Made by a program: the position numbers and the translations under genes
In this document: in pieces, positions 1 through 10,287 of the stretch
How the letters are laid out: the number at the start of each line of letters is the position of its first letter
Numbering within the stretch: position 1 is the stretch's first letter
The notes under the pieces: generated by a model
What the model saw: only the letters and a program-made list of their open reading frames with translations
Databases searched by the model: none
Told to the model about the DNA's origin: nothing
Source of the DNA: Mesostigma viride
Lineage: Eukaryota; Streptophyta; Mesostigmatophyceae; Mesostigmatales; Mesostigmataceae
NCBI GenBank assembly: GCA_009746045.1
Contig: RPFO01001137.1
Span: forward strand, 21,001-85,000
Length of the DNA stretch: 64,000 bases
Direction: 5' to 3'

Positions 1-114
1 GCTTGGACTGCTATGCTGAACAAGAAGAGGTGGAAGACGATTGTCCAGGCTCACACGCAAGCCCCTGTGGGCCAGCCCCCTCCCCCCAAGAGGAAGGGGC
101 GCTTTGCTGCATGA
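1..114 (+). CDS. C-terminal tail of an unidentified protein (partial)
   Basis: Frame 1 is open from the first base of the window to a TGA at 112-114, giving 37 residues. The tail is basic and proline-rich (a PPPPKRKGR stretch near the end), which could be a nuclear localisation signal. The body of the gene lies left of the window, so no function can be given. It ends about 150 bp before the first repeat of the retrotransposon that follows, so it may be a host gene or the end of another mobile element. Positions 115-261 show nothing I recognise. Confidence 0.3.
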   Translation, partial: AWTAMLNKKRWKTIVQAHTQAPVGQPPPPKRKGRFAA

Positions 115-261
115 GTATAGAGTAGCTAGGGTTTTCTCGATTAGATTAGCTTAGAGTTAGATTATAGCCGATCGGTTTCGCGGCTTCGCCCACCGGCTCC
201 ATCCATCCAGCAAGGGAATATGTGCTACATGATCTCCCAACGGAGTCATGTTATAATTTAA

Positions 262-713
262 TCGTGGTTCTCTGGACATATTTTCTTTAAAGTGAGATGG
301 AAGGGTTCCTAGCCGCTATAGCTAGGTTGTTGTGTTCACGTGACATCCCTTTTGAGGCCGGTGCGGCCTGATCCGGATCAATCGGGGCCAAAACTTTGGC
401 CATGCAGTTTTTCTTGGCCAGGTGGCACGTTGAGATATAAACCAAACCTGCCACTGTCTAGGTTTCTTGGCTAATGGCGTAGTAGCTAGTGGCTAGTGGC
501 TAGTGGCTAGATCTAGATTCCTTCTCTCACGCAATATGTGACCTAATAGCCCCGGCAGCCTTACGTAAGCTGCCGGCAATTAGAACGCCACATTGCGTCA
601 TTTGTTCAGACGCAACATTTGCGTGGCGAAAAAATGCCGTCCGGGCCAAGGGCGCATGACACGCAAAAAAGGATAAAAACAAACCCACCTATAGCTAAGG
701 TCGGCCTCTTTTC
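262..713 (+). repeat. A1 block of the split direct repeats
   Basis: This matches 9389-9833 along its length with a few small indels, for example loss of one copy of a short GTGGCTA tandem near 490-505. Shared landmarks are the run ending AGGTCGGCCTCTTTTC and a small hairpin (GCCGGCAGC paired with GCTGCCGGC) near 553-580. It is the left half of the element's terminal repeats and probably carries its promoter. Confidence 0.85.
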
Positions 714-805
714 TTTTCACGAGGGCGGCGACAGCAAGCCAGGGGAAACGAACCTCTGGTTTGACGAACCTGTACTGTCGGAGCCATTTTTGGCCCTGAG
801 CAGCA

Positions 806-1875
806 ATGCCGAACGGGGGCGCAAGGCTACAGCAGGGCAGGCAGCGCGCGGGGAGGACGGGACGCCCACACCGCGGGCTGCTGCCGCCAGTCACGCGCCA
901 GTCGCCTAGCTTCAGCGCCAAAAAGAATTAAGCAGCTCGCCACTCTGCTCGCCAAGTGCATCAGCCCCGCAGAGGCGGTGGGGGCAGTCGAGCAGGTCTT
1001 CGGTGCCGAGGACTGGGTGACGGACGCCAGCTCGATCGTGGAGCTCGAGCCAGCTGAAGTCTGTCGTGCAGTTGCTGGCCGATCACGTTGATGTTGGCGA
1101 CGTGTTGGACGCACGTGACCCAAACGGAACGTTGGTGGCAAAACTGCTGGCCGTGGCAGATCTCGCGGCGGACGAGGAGGAGGATCAGGCGCTGCCACCA
1201 ACGACACCTGCGCAGCGAAAAATGGCCAAGCCGAAAGGCGCGGCCAAGGTTTCGGCAGGTGGGGGGGCTGTCGGAAAGGAAATGAGGGCGAGGTTGGCGA
1301 CATTCGTTGGGGCACCTCCGGAAACCGAAAATCAGGACGACGAGGAGGACGAGGAGGGGGAGGTCGCAGCCGAGAAATTCATGCAAGGTTTGAAGGCAGC
1401 GCTGGGAGGAATGGAGGGGGCGGGAAGCCACTTCAAGGCCTCGAAAGGGGTGGCGCTGCCAAGCCGAGCCAAGAGCGTGAAATATCGGGTTTCGGAGCGG
1501 GTGCTGCCGGGGGTGTTGGAGGACGCCAGCGACAATGGGATGGGAATCCGGTCGTGGGTCATGACGGTAAAGCCTGGAAATTGGCGGAACATGGAGAACA
1601 GGAAAATTGTCATGAACATTGCATTGGCCATGGACACCCTTCTCAAGGAGCTGGGCTCAGCAGCCGGGGAGCTTGTGGGCATGGAGTACCTAATGAGGGT
1701 GGTGGCGGCCTTGCTGCAGGTGGAGGGGCAAGGAGGGGGGGGGTGGAAGGTGGCCAGCCACCTCCTGCCATTGGGGGAGGAGGCTGCACTGTCAGCCACC
1801 CCGGCTGTCAAGGCAGCTCTCCAAACTGCCATCCTCTTGGACAAGCTCAGCAAGGCTCAACAAGTAGGGAAATAG
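806..1875 (+). pseudogene. gag-like ORF1 of the PAT-type element, frameshifted
   Basis: Coding potential starts at an ATG at 806, moves to a second frame near 920 (a stretch reading CISPAEAVGAVEQVFGAEDW), then to a third frame near 1055, which runs open to a TAG at 1873-1875. The last part is about 270 codons with an acidic run (DDEEDEEGE) and a helical, Lys/Leu-rich C-terminus. No zinc knuckle is visible. Its position upstream of RT identifies it as the structural protein of the retrotransposon; the sequence itself matches nothing I recognise. Two frameshifts make it a pseudogene unless the assembly is wrong at both sites. Confidence 0.6.
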
Positions 1876-2029
1876 AATCCCAGCGGGACCGCTCCCTTTT
1901 CCCGCTGCCATACCCACTTAGGCCAGCGTACACCGCGTGGGGCAGGGTGAGATCGGCACGCCGGCGACAGCGTGCCACGCGCCGCCACCGCGAGTACACA
2001 CTGCAATGCAAGGTAGTGCGTTGGCTTAA

Positions 2030-4690
2030 TTGGCTGTGGGGGGGGGGCAAGACCCTCCTCCTAACCCTAGAGGGGCGTGCTCTAAGGGGAGGGAGGAGGC
2101 CCTTGCGAGGGTCAAGAGGCACTGCACCTGGCACAGTCGCCGCGTAGGGGGCGTTGCGACAGGCCAGGAGCAAGAAGGTGCTGATGCAATATATGGGAAG
2201 CAGAATAAGTATGAACAACTGCGCGCGGACGCGGTGAGTCTACCAAAGGCGGAGGTGGCGGGGAAGGCACGGCTGCTCGACCTGTTGTTGGCTATGCGGC
2301 CGAGCTGGCGGGAGATATATGCCAGCGAAGAGAACTGCATCAAGCCAGCGGTCGTGGCGAGCGCAAAGTATTGGAATGTGCCCAAGCCCAGCCGGGGATG
2401 CTCCATGGCTGAATGGGGCAAGCTCATGAGCCGGGCAGCGGGCGTGGGCATGGTGGCGTTCCGGGAGAGGCGGCCCAAGTGGGTGGATGGCTGCTTTGGA
2501 GTGGCCAAGGGGGTGGGTGAGCTTCGGTTCATCGTCAACAGGAAGCTGGGCAACCTGCTGTGGGTGGACCCCCCCAAGATCCTGCTACCCCACCTGGGCA
2601 TCCTCGTGGAGGTCTACATCAAGGCTGGTGCTACTGCGCCAAGAGCGACCTCGTGTCATACTACTATTCCATCGAGGTGCCCGAGTGGTGGTGGGACTAC
2701 CAAGGGCTTCCTAGTGTGTGGTCGACTAGCGTAGGTCTGGCAGGGCCCAGGCGGAAGGTGTGGCCCGTGCTCAAGGTGCTGGCCATGGGACATTCCCATG
2801 CGGTGGCGCTGGGGGAGGCCATCCATGAGATGGTGCTCTACATGACCGGTGCCCTGGATCCGAGGCGCCAGGTCAACTACCTCTCAAGCGCAGGTGAGCT
2901 CACCTTGGTGCGCGACGAGTGTGGCCAGCCACTGCGCTTGGCCATCGAGTACAAGGAGGAGCGCGCCGGGGAGCTTCAGATTGACCTGGAAAACCCCCCT
3001 GCCCCCATGCTGTCCATCACCATTGATGACTTGGTGGCCAGCAACGGGCGGACCTGCGAGGCGGTGAACCAGCTCATCACGCGCGCTATTGAGGAAGGCT
3101 ACCTCCCTAACAACCTTGTGCCGTCTAAGGAGAAGACTAAGATGGCGAGCCTGGAAGGGGACGAGCTAGAAGCCCTAGGGGTGGTGCACCGACGGAACGG
3201 CGTGCTGGAACCAACGGTCAAGCAGCTCAACCTTGTGATCGCCCACACGCAGGCTATACTCACTCGAGGCCGAGCTACGGCCGAGGGGCTGGCTGCCGTC
3301 TTGGGGCGGTGGTTGTGGCTGCAGATGTTAAGCCGCAGCTGCTTGTCCATTTGGCAGCAATGTTTCAAATTCATCAGCCTGCAAGGGTGGGGGCAGCGAT
3401 CCTGGGTGCTGTGGGCCGGGGTGCGGGAGGAGTTAGAGTGTGCCCTGGCCTTGGCTCCCATGCTAAGGGTTGACCGAAGCGCACCTTTGGCCCGTGAGGT
3501 GGTTGCATCTGACGCGTCCACCTACGGGCAAGGTGTCGTGTACGCAACCATGGAGCCGGGCGATGTGACGGAGCTGGCGAGGGCACGAGAGGTGCGGGGG
3601 TACCCGACTTTGCTCATACCAAGTGAGGTGGCCTACGCTGGCCCTAGGCCACTGAGCGCGCGGGCGCAACAAGCAATCACTAGCCAGCAATGGCGGGTTG
3701 GGGTCCGGAGTCGTTGGCGGGATCCGGGGATGCACATCAACGAGAAGGAGGTGCGGGCTGCAGTGAAGGGCGTGGAGAGGAGTGCGCGCAGCTTGGCAAA
3801 CCGAGGCAAGCGGGTGGTGAGGTTGGTGGACTCCACCGCGGCGTTGGGCTGCTTGGCTAAGGGGCGGTCCTCATCCCACAAGCTCAACAAGCAGTGCCGC
3901 CGCTTGTGCGCGCTGACCCTCGCCACGGGGAGTCGTTCCCAGTGGGTGTGGACGCCGAGTGCACTTCAACCAGCCGATGGCGTTTCTCGCGGCCAATCCA
4001 TGGCGACTTTCTTGGCAGGCTGGGTGCGCGACCTGACCGCGGAAGGCATCCATCCTAACCCGGGGCCCCCTGCACCTGTTAGCTACCTTCCATTGCTAGA
4101 GGGGAAAGTAAAGCCGGCTACTTTGCTGGCCTACCGTCGTGGTCTTGATTCCCTCTTGACTTGGTGGGAGGCTGGTGGGCGGGCGGACGGGTCATCGTCA
4201 CGAGCTGACACCCTTGAGGAGACATTTTGTGCGTATGTCGCCTGGGCTCATTTTCGGGGATACAGCCGCCAGATGTGTGTCAATGCCTTGATGGGGTTGC
4301 AACTTTATTATCCCGGTATGGTGAAGCGGCACATGGGACTTGGCCCGTGGCGTCCTCGCTGGGTGGAAAACACTTGTGCCCCCCCGTGCCCCTCCTCCCA
4401 TTCCATGGGAGGCGGCGTTTGCACTTGCCAGCACGATGGTCGATCATGCAAGGTCAGCACCTTGCGGGCCTGCTGGTGGTCATCGTGTTCTGCCATTACC
4501 TGCGAGTCTCGGAGGCGCTGAACCTCCGTGTTGGCCATGTGCGCCTCCAGCCTGACGTTCGGCTTGGGCCGGCTCAACGGGGCGCCCTACTGTTGAGGTC
4601 TATATATACCAAGACCTCTAAGGGCAAGACTCAGTCAGTGGTGGTAGAAGATGTGATGTCTGAAACCATCCTCCGTCACATCAGTCCGGC
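2030..4690 (+). pseudogene. Reverse transcriptase, RNase H and N-terminal tyrosine recombinase of the PAT-type element
   Basis: The first frame (2030-2734) carries the start of the RT domain, including an FIVNRKLGN stretch. Coding moves to another frame near 2610-2640 and stays open to 4521. RT motif A-like residues (KSDL followed by YYYSIEVP) lie near 2645, a GHSHAVALGEAI motif-B region near 2790, and the catalytic IDDL at 3022-3033. RNase H follows with ASDAS (~3507), a conserved Glu in HINEKEV (~3733), VDSTAA (~3826) and PADGVSR (~3970). From ~4080 the sequence is a recombinase N-terminal domain. Further frameshifts near 4340 and 4440 lead to LRVSEALNL, whose Arg (4503-4505) is the first catalytic Arg of tyrosine recombinases, then a TKTSKGK beta-hairpin. 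Recognisable coding stops near 4690, where the inserted DNA begins. Confidence 0.8.
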
Positions 4691-5202
4691 GCCGCGCCTT
4701 GCACACCCCGGTAATTCCCGCGCGAAAGTTGACGAAATTCGGTGCGCGCGTGCAATGTTGACTGAAATTCGGTGTGCACGGCTATGGTGACGCGAAAATT
4801 TATTGCGAGCTGATTACGCAACCATTTTGGACGTTATTTCGCTTGTTCGGACGTTGATTACATAAGGAAAAGTATCGTACATTAAAAAACCTGAAAAACA
4901 GTTTCTTTTTTTTCTGCAGCGAGGGCACGTGGGCAGCAGGCGGGCGTTTTGCACACCAACCGGCCCGACCCGTGTGTGTGCAAGGTAAAACACAGACAGG
5001 AAAAACATGCTCTCGGCTGTCATGAACACATTCTACCAGTTCCTAACATCATTTCAAAGAAACCCAGCGATGGATTTCCCTTAATTTTGCGTTTCCGATT
5101 TTTACGCCCCTTCCGCGAAAAAGTGAGAATTATAGGAGCGCTGACAGGGGCAACACTGCATGTCGTGCTTTTAATCGCTTTTACGTCTTTTCTTGCAGCT
5201 AT

Positions 5203-5370
5203 ATGACTTCCCTTGGGCGCAGCAACATCGCCCGGTGTTTATCCTGCGGGCGGGGCTTGCTGGCCCCGTCCGGAGTGTGCTCGGGGTGCGGGAAAAACCA
5301 CAGCTACTGGTTTATAACGTCGACAACCCCCCATTTTCTGGTCATTAACCGGCGTATTCTTGTGGTTTAA
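5203..5370 (+). CDS. Possible 55-residue zinc-ribbon ORF or exon
   Basis: An ATG at 5203 opens a 55-codon frame ending in TAA at 5368-5370. It contains two CxxC pairs (CLSC and CSGC, 13 residues apart), the pattern of a small zinc ribbon. The bases just upstream (TTTTCTTGCAG) look like a 3' splice site, so it may be a last exon rather than a whole gene. It lies in the inserted DNA between the recombinase break and the GGGA array. I do not recognise the family and a chance ORF is possible. Confidence 0.25.
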   Translation: MTSLGRSNIARCLSCGRGLLAPSGVCSGCGKNHSYWFITSTTPHFLVINRRILVV

Positions 5371-5684
5371 GCTTCCGGCGACGGGCGAAAAGAGCTCTTA
5401 CCATGACGGCATGCTCTGGGGAGGCGTTCCGAGAAGGACTGGGGCGGGCAGGCAAATTTACACGCGACAGTGCCCGCACGTCGCCTGCGCACCCCGGCGT
5501 ACAAGGCAAAGCGCAGTGTTTCCCTCCTGGACGGCCCATCGCTGCCTTTGCCGGGCGGCATGTTGGGGAGGCGGCTCCTTCTTCCTTTCTTACCGCCCGT
5601 TTCATAGTTCATACCCCGTGAGTTTCCCAACGGAGGCGTGTTAATGATGAGCGGCTGCATGCATGAATGAACGGGTGTATGAAT

Positions 5685-7222
5685 GAGGGAGGGGGGGAGG
5701 GAGGGAGGGAGGGAGGGAGGGAGGGAGGGAGGGAGGGAGGGAGGGAGGGAGGGAGGGAGGGAGGGAGGGAGGGAGGGAGGGAGGGAGGGAGGGAGGGAGG
5801 GAGGGAGGGAGGGAGGGAGGGAGGGAGGGAGGGAGGGAGGGAGGAGGGAGGGAGGGAGGAGGGAGGGAGGGAGGAGGGAGGGAGGGAGGGAGGGAGGGAG
5901 GGAGGGAGGGAGGGAGGGAGGAGGGAGGAGGGAGGGAGGGAGGGAGGGAGGGAGGGAGGGAGGGAGGGAGGGAGGGAGGGAGGGAGGAGGGGGAGGAGGG
6001 AGGGAGGGAGGGAGGGAGGGAGGAGGGAGGGAGGGAGGGAGGGAGGGAGGGAGGGAGGAGGGAGGAGGAGGGAGGGAGGGAGGGAGGGAGGGAGGAGGGA
6101 GGAGGGAGGGAGGGAGGGAGGGAGGGGGAGAGGGAGGGAGGGAGAGGAGGGAGGGAGGGAGGGAGGAGGGAGGGAGGGAGGGAGGGAGGGAGGGAGGGAG
6201 GGAGGGAGGGAGGGAGGGAGGAGGGAGGGAGGGAGGGAGGGAGGGAGGAGGGAGGGAGGGAGGGAGGGAGGAGGGAGGGAGGGAGGGAGGGAGGGAGGGA
6301 GGAGGGAGGGAGGGAGGGAGGGAGGGAGGGAGGGAGGGAGGGAGGAGGGAGGAGGGAGGGAGGGAGGGAGGGAGGAGGGAGGGAGGGAGGGAGGGAGGGA
6401 GGGAGGGAGGGAGGGAGGGGGAGGGAGGGAGGGAGGAGGGAGGAGGGAGGGAGGGAGGGAGGGAGGGAGGGAGGGAGGGAGGAGGGAGGAGGGAGGAGGG
6501 AGGGAGGGAGGAGGGAGGGAGGGAGGGAGGGAGGGAGGAGGGAGGGAGGGAGGGAGGGAGGAGGGAGGGAGGGAGGGAGGGAGGGAGGGAGGGAGGGAGG
6601 GAGGGAGGGAGGAGGAGGGAGGGAGGGAGGGAGGAGGGAGGGAGGGAGGGAGGGAGGAGGGAGGGAGGGAGGGAGGGAGGGAGGGAGGGAGGGAGGGAGG
6701 AGGGAGGGAGGGAGGGAGGAGGGAGGGAGGGAGGGAGGGAGGGAGGGAGGGAGGGAGGGAGGGAGGAGGAGGGAGGGAGGGAGGGAGGGAGGGAGGGAGG
6801 GAGGGAGGAGGAGGGAGGAGGGAGGGAGGGAGGGAGGGAGGGAGGGAGGGAGGGAGGAGGGAGGGAGGGAGGGAGGGAGGGAGGGAGGGAGGGAGGAGGG
6901 AGGGAGGGAGGGAGGGAGGGAGGGAGGGAGGGAGGGAGGAGGGAGGGAGGGAGGGAGGGAGGGAGGGAGGGAGGGAGGGAGGGAGGGAGGAGGGAGGGAG
7001 GGAGGGAGGGAGGGAGGGAGGGAGGAGGAGGGAGGGAGGGAGGGAGGGAGGGAGGGAGGGAGGGAGGGAGGGAGGGAGGGAGGGAGGGAGGGAGGAGGGA
7101 GGGAGGGAGGAGGGAGGGAGGGAGGGAGGGAGGGAGGGAGGGAGGGAGGGAGGAGGGAGGGAGGGAGGGAGGGAGGGAGGGAGGGAGGGAGGGAGGGAGG
7201 GAGGGAGGGAGGGAGGGAGGGT
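5685..7222 (+). repeat. ~1.54 kb (GGGA)n microsatellite with irregular GGA interruptions
   Basis: An almost uninterrupted tetranucleotide array, with single three-base units (GGA) dropped in at irregular spacing. All guanine runs lie on the plus strand. Long open frames on both strands here are a consequence of the repeat and do not indicate a gene. Confidence 0.97.
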
Positions 7223-7226
7223 ATGA

Positions 7227-7366
<140 letters not shown>

Positions 7367-7496
7367 ATGCATGGGTGGGTGGATACATGTGTACGTGGGT
7401 GTGTGTGTGTGGGTGGGTAAGGGATCGACGTGTGTGTGTGTGTGTGCTTCTCTGCTTAGGCGTTGGAGCACACGCATGCACTGGAGGAAGGGGGTG

Positions 7497-7730
7497 ATGA
7501 AAACCCAGACCAACTGTCGCACCCACCCCTCCACCTTCACCAAGCGTAAGGCCAAGCGTGCCATGGGGGTAGGGTAGCTGACGCAAGTCACCAACGTCAG
7601 GGTGCTCACCAGGCTGGTGGATGAGAAGATGGGGGGCAGGCCCCTGTCAGATGCAGAGAAGAAGAAAAGGAAAAGGATGCAGCAGGGCCGTGAGAACGTG
7701 CCCCCGGGTGTGGCATTAGCCACTATATAG
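7497..7730 (+). pseudogene. Basic C-terminal protein fragment with an in-frame TAG
   Basis: A frame beginning at ATG 7497 reads 26 residues ending AKRAMGVG, meets TAG at 7575-7577, and continues in the same frame for 50 more codons to TAG at 7728-7730. The second part is strongly basic and low in stops ([20 protein letters not shown], then KRKRM). Such a tail looks like the end of a DNA-binding or transposon protein, but I cannot name it. It is probably the last remnant of a gene of the inserted element. Confidence 0.3.
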
Positions 7731-7874
7731 CTAGCTAGCTGGCTAGAGCTGTGTTATTAATGCATTGTACTATAGGCATGTGCCCCCAAGTATGCCTTCC
7801 TGCATTGTCAATATGATGCATAATGTAATGATGTGTTGTTTGGAACCTTCTGTACACCAAGGTGGAATGATTGC

Positions 7875-8660
7875 CATGAAACCCTTGGAAGAACAATAGA
7901 AAGCTGCTTTTTCTGTGGTATTTATGCTAGCATCTGTCACCAGTTTGTTATCCAACCAGCCTGAAGCTTTGTGGGCAGGCTGCATAAGATGTGTTTCGAA
8001 CATGTGCCAAGTTCCAGGTCCAACTGAGTTCATTTGATGTCATTATATATGCACATGTGTGATGAAACCCTTGAAAAACCATGAAAAACTGCATTTTTGT
8101 GGTATTTATGCTAGCATTTGTCACCAGTTTGTCATCCAACCAGCCTGAAGCTTTGTGGGCAGGCTGCATGGGATGTGTTTCGAACATGTGCCAAGTCCCA
8201 GGTCCAACTGAGTTCATTTGATGTCATTATATATGCAAATGTGTGATGAAACCCTCGGAAAACCCTGAAAAACTGCATTTTTGTGGTGTTTATGCTAGCA
8301 TCTGTCACCAATTTGTCATCCAACCAGCCTGAAACTTTGTGGTCATGCTGCATGGGATGTGTTTAGAACATATGCAAAGTTCCACGCCCAACTGAGTTCA
8401 TTTGGTGTCATTATATATGCATATGTGTGATGAAACCCTTGGAAAACCCTGAAAAACTGCATTTTGGGGGTATTTATGCTAGCATCTGTCACCATTTTGT
8501 GATCCAACCAGCCTGAAACTTTGTGGGCATGCTGCATGGGATGTGTTTATAACATGTGCAAAGTTCCAGGCCCAACTGAGTTCATTTGATGTCATTATAT
8601 ACGCATACATGCCAGAAAGTGCTGAAAAATCGGTATTTTTATGCTAGCAAATGTCACCAT
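7875..8660. repeat. 184-bp tandem satellite, about 4.3 copies
   Basis: The landmark TTTATGCTAGCA occurs at 7921, 8105, 8289, 8473 and 8638, giving periods of 184, 184, 184 and 165 bp. Copies are roughly 90 percent alike by eye and the outer ones are more diverged. The array sits at the right end of the inserted DNA. It has no coding signature. Confidence 0.93.
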
Positions 8661-8834
8661 GTTACCATGCTGCCGACTCCCAAAAAATTATTTGACCACA
8701 TGCCACCATAAGATATCTGATTAGGCACCTTGGTGCCAAATTTGAGGCCAAACTAATCATTAGCCTATCCTAGAATAATTTTCAGGGTGGAAAAATGGCT
8801 TTTTGGAATGATGTGGTCACTGCATCGCAGGTAC

Positions 8835-9345
8835 TGAAGCACGCTCGATCGGGAGGCCGTGTTCCATTTCACCGACCCGCAATTCAGGCGCATTTGGCAG
8901 GCCGGATGCAACTCAGGCCTTGGGGGTCGCCCAGATTTTCACTATTCACGGGCTGCGGCATGGGGGTGCCACTCATGATTTCCTCGCGGGTCGCAGCATG
9001 GGGGACATCCAGGGCCGGGGGCGCTGGCTTAGCAGCTCCACGGTCGCCCATTATGTGGGCTTGCACCGCAGTTTGGAGGTGGAGTTTCCTGAGGTTCTTC
9101 TTCGGGCCATGGCCGCCTGCCCCCCTCGGGCCTGGCAGGCTATTTTGAAATTGCCCTCCACCTATTTTGGTTGTTCATTTCTATGTCATTATGCTATAGG
9201 TTCTTTGCGGCCCCTGGCATGGATCGCCAGGGAGGGATATAAGGGTAAGCCTAAGGCTAGCCTTTGCCAAGCAATAAGTGTTCCCATGAGCATCGGCGGC
9301 CGGGATGTGGCCTGCCTTTTGTATGTGCTCCACTCATTGTTTTAA
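8835..9345 (+). pseudogene. C-terminal catalytic half of the tyrosine recombinase
   Basis: Coding resumes with a stretch reading FHFTDPQFRRIWQAG. It shifts frame near 8915 and then runs open to a TAA at 9343-9345. It carries the HxxR box of tyrosine recombinases (HGLRHGGAT; His 8947-8949, Arg 8956-8958), then GRGRWLSSSTVAHYV with the nucleophilic Tyr at 9052-9054. Together with the Arg at 4503-4505, the R-H-R-Y set is complete but is spread over two segments 4.1 kb apart. The reading runs into the B1 repeat. Confidence 0.85.
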
Positions 9346-9388
9346 TATAAAGAGTCTGGTTACCCTGGAGTTCCACGGTTAATAGAAT
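9281..9388 (+). repeat. B1 block of the split direct repeats
   Basis: Starts CCATGAGCATCGGCGGCC and ends with TTCCACGGTTAATAGAAT. It matches 9834-9946 with several substitutions and small insertions. The recombinase reading ends inside it. Confidence 0.85.
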
Positions 9389-9833
9389 CGTGGTTCTCTG
9401 AACATATTTTCTTGATAGTGAGATGGAAGGGTTTCTAGCCGCTATAGCTAGGTTATTGTGTTCACGTGACATCCCTTTTGAGGCCGGTGCGGCCTGATCC
9501 GGATCAGTCGGGGCCAAAACTTTGGCCATGCAGTTTTTCTTGGCCAGGTGGCAGGAGCTACGTTGAGATATAATAAACCAAACCTGCCACTGTCTAGGTT
9601 TCTTGGCTAATGGCGTAGTGATTAACTAGATCTAGATTCCTTCTCTCACGCAATATGTGACCTAATATAGCCCCGGCAGCCTTACGTAAGCTGCCGGCAA
9701 TTAGAACGCCACATTGCGTCATTTGTTCAGACGCAACATTTGCGTGGCGAAAAATGCCGTCCGGGCCAAGGGCGCATGACACGCAAAAAAGGATAAAAAC
9801 AAACCCACCTATAGCTAAGGTCGGCCTCTTTTC
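9389..9833 (+). repeat. A2 block of the split direct repeats
   Basis: Second copy of the A block at 262-713. Compared with A1 it keeps the AGGAGCTA insertion near 9552 and lacks the GTGGCTA tandem. Confidence 0.85.
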
Positions 9834-9946
9834 CCATGAGCATCGGCGGCCGGGATATGGCCTGCCTTTTGTATGTGCTCCACCACTCATGGTTTAATTA
9901 ATAAAGAGTCCAGATGGTTACCCTGGAGTTCCACGGTTAATAGAAT
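9834..9946 (+). repeat. B2 block, right end of the PAT-type element
   Basis: Second copy of the B block. Homology ends at about 9946, only 11 bp before the TTAA of the neighbouring piggyBac element, so that element inserted at or just outside the end of this one. Confidence 0.85.
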
Positions 9947-9961
9947 TTGATTTAATTTTAA

Positions 9962-9971
9962 CCCCTAAATG
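9962..9971 (+). repeat. Left terminal inverted repeat of the piggyBac element
   Basis: CCCCTAAATG, perfect over 10 bp against the right end, preceded by TTAA. Confidence 0.9.
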
Positions 9972-10287
9972 GTATTGCGGCCGATTTTCCGCCAAAAATC
10001 GAGTTCCAGCCGATGCATCGGCCCCTTCTCGGGGGACCAGATGCCGCGAAATCTATGTATTGAGAATTAGGAAAAGTTTAGCTGAGAAGATCGAAAGTTT
10101 ATTATAAGTTTCTTCACAGCGTGGTACTAGGGTTTGCATACTTTTGACAAAGTTTAACCCATGTTCTGGACCGTCCAAGGTGGGGGGGTATAGGGTTTTT
10201 TGGGTCGTTTTGGGTGCAGTCGGTACCGACATACGACGCAAAATTCACGTTCGCACGTGATTTTACTGTGTGACATGCAGCCTGTGC

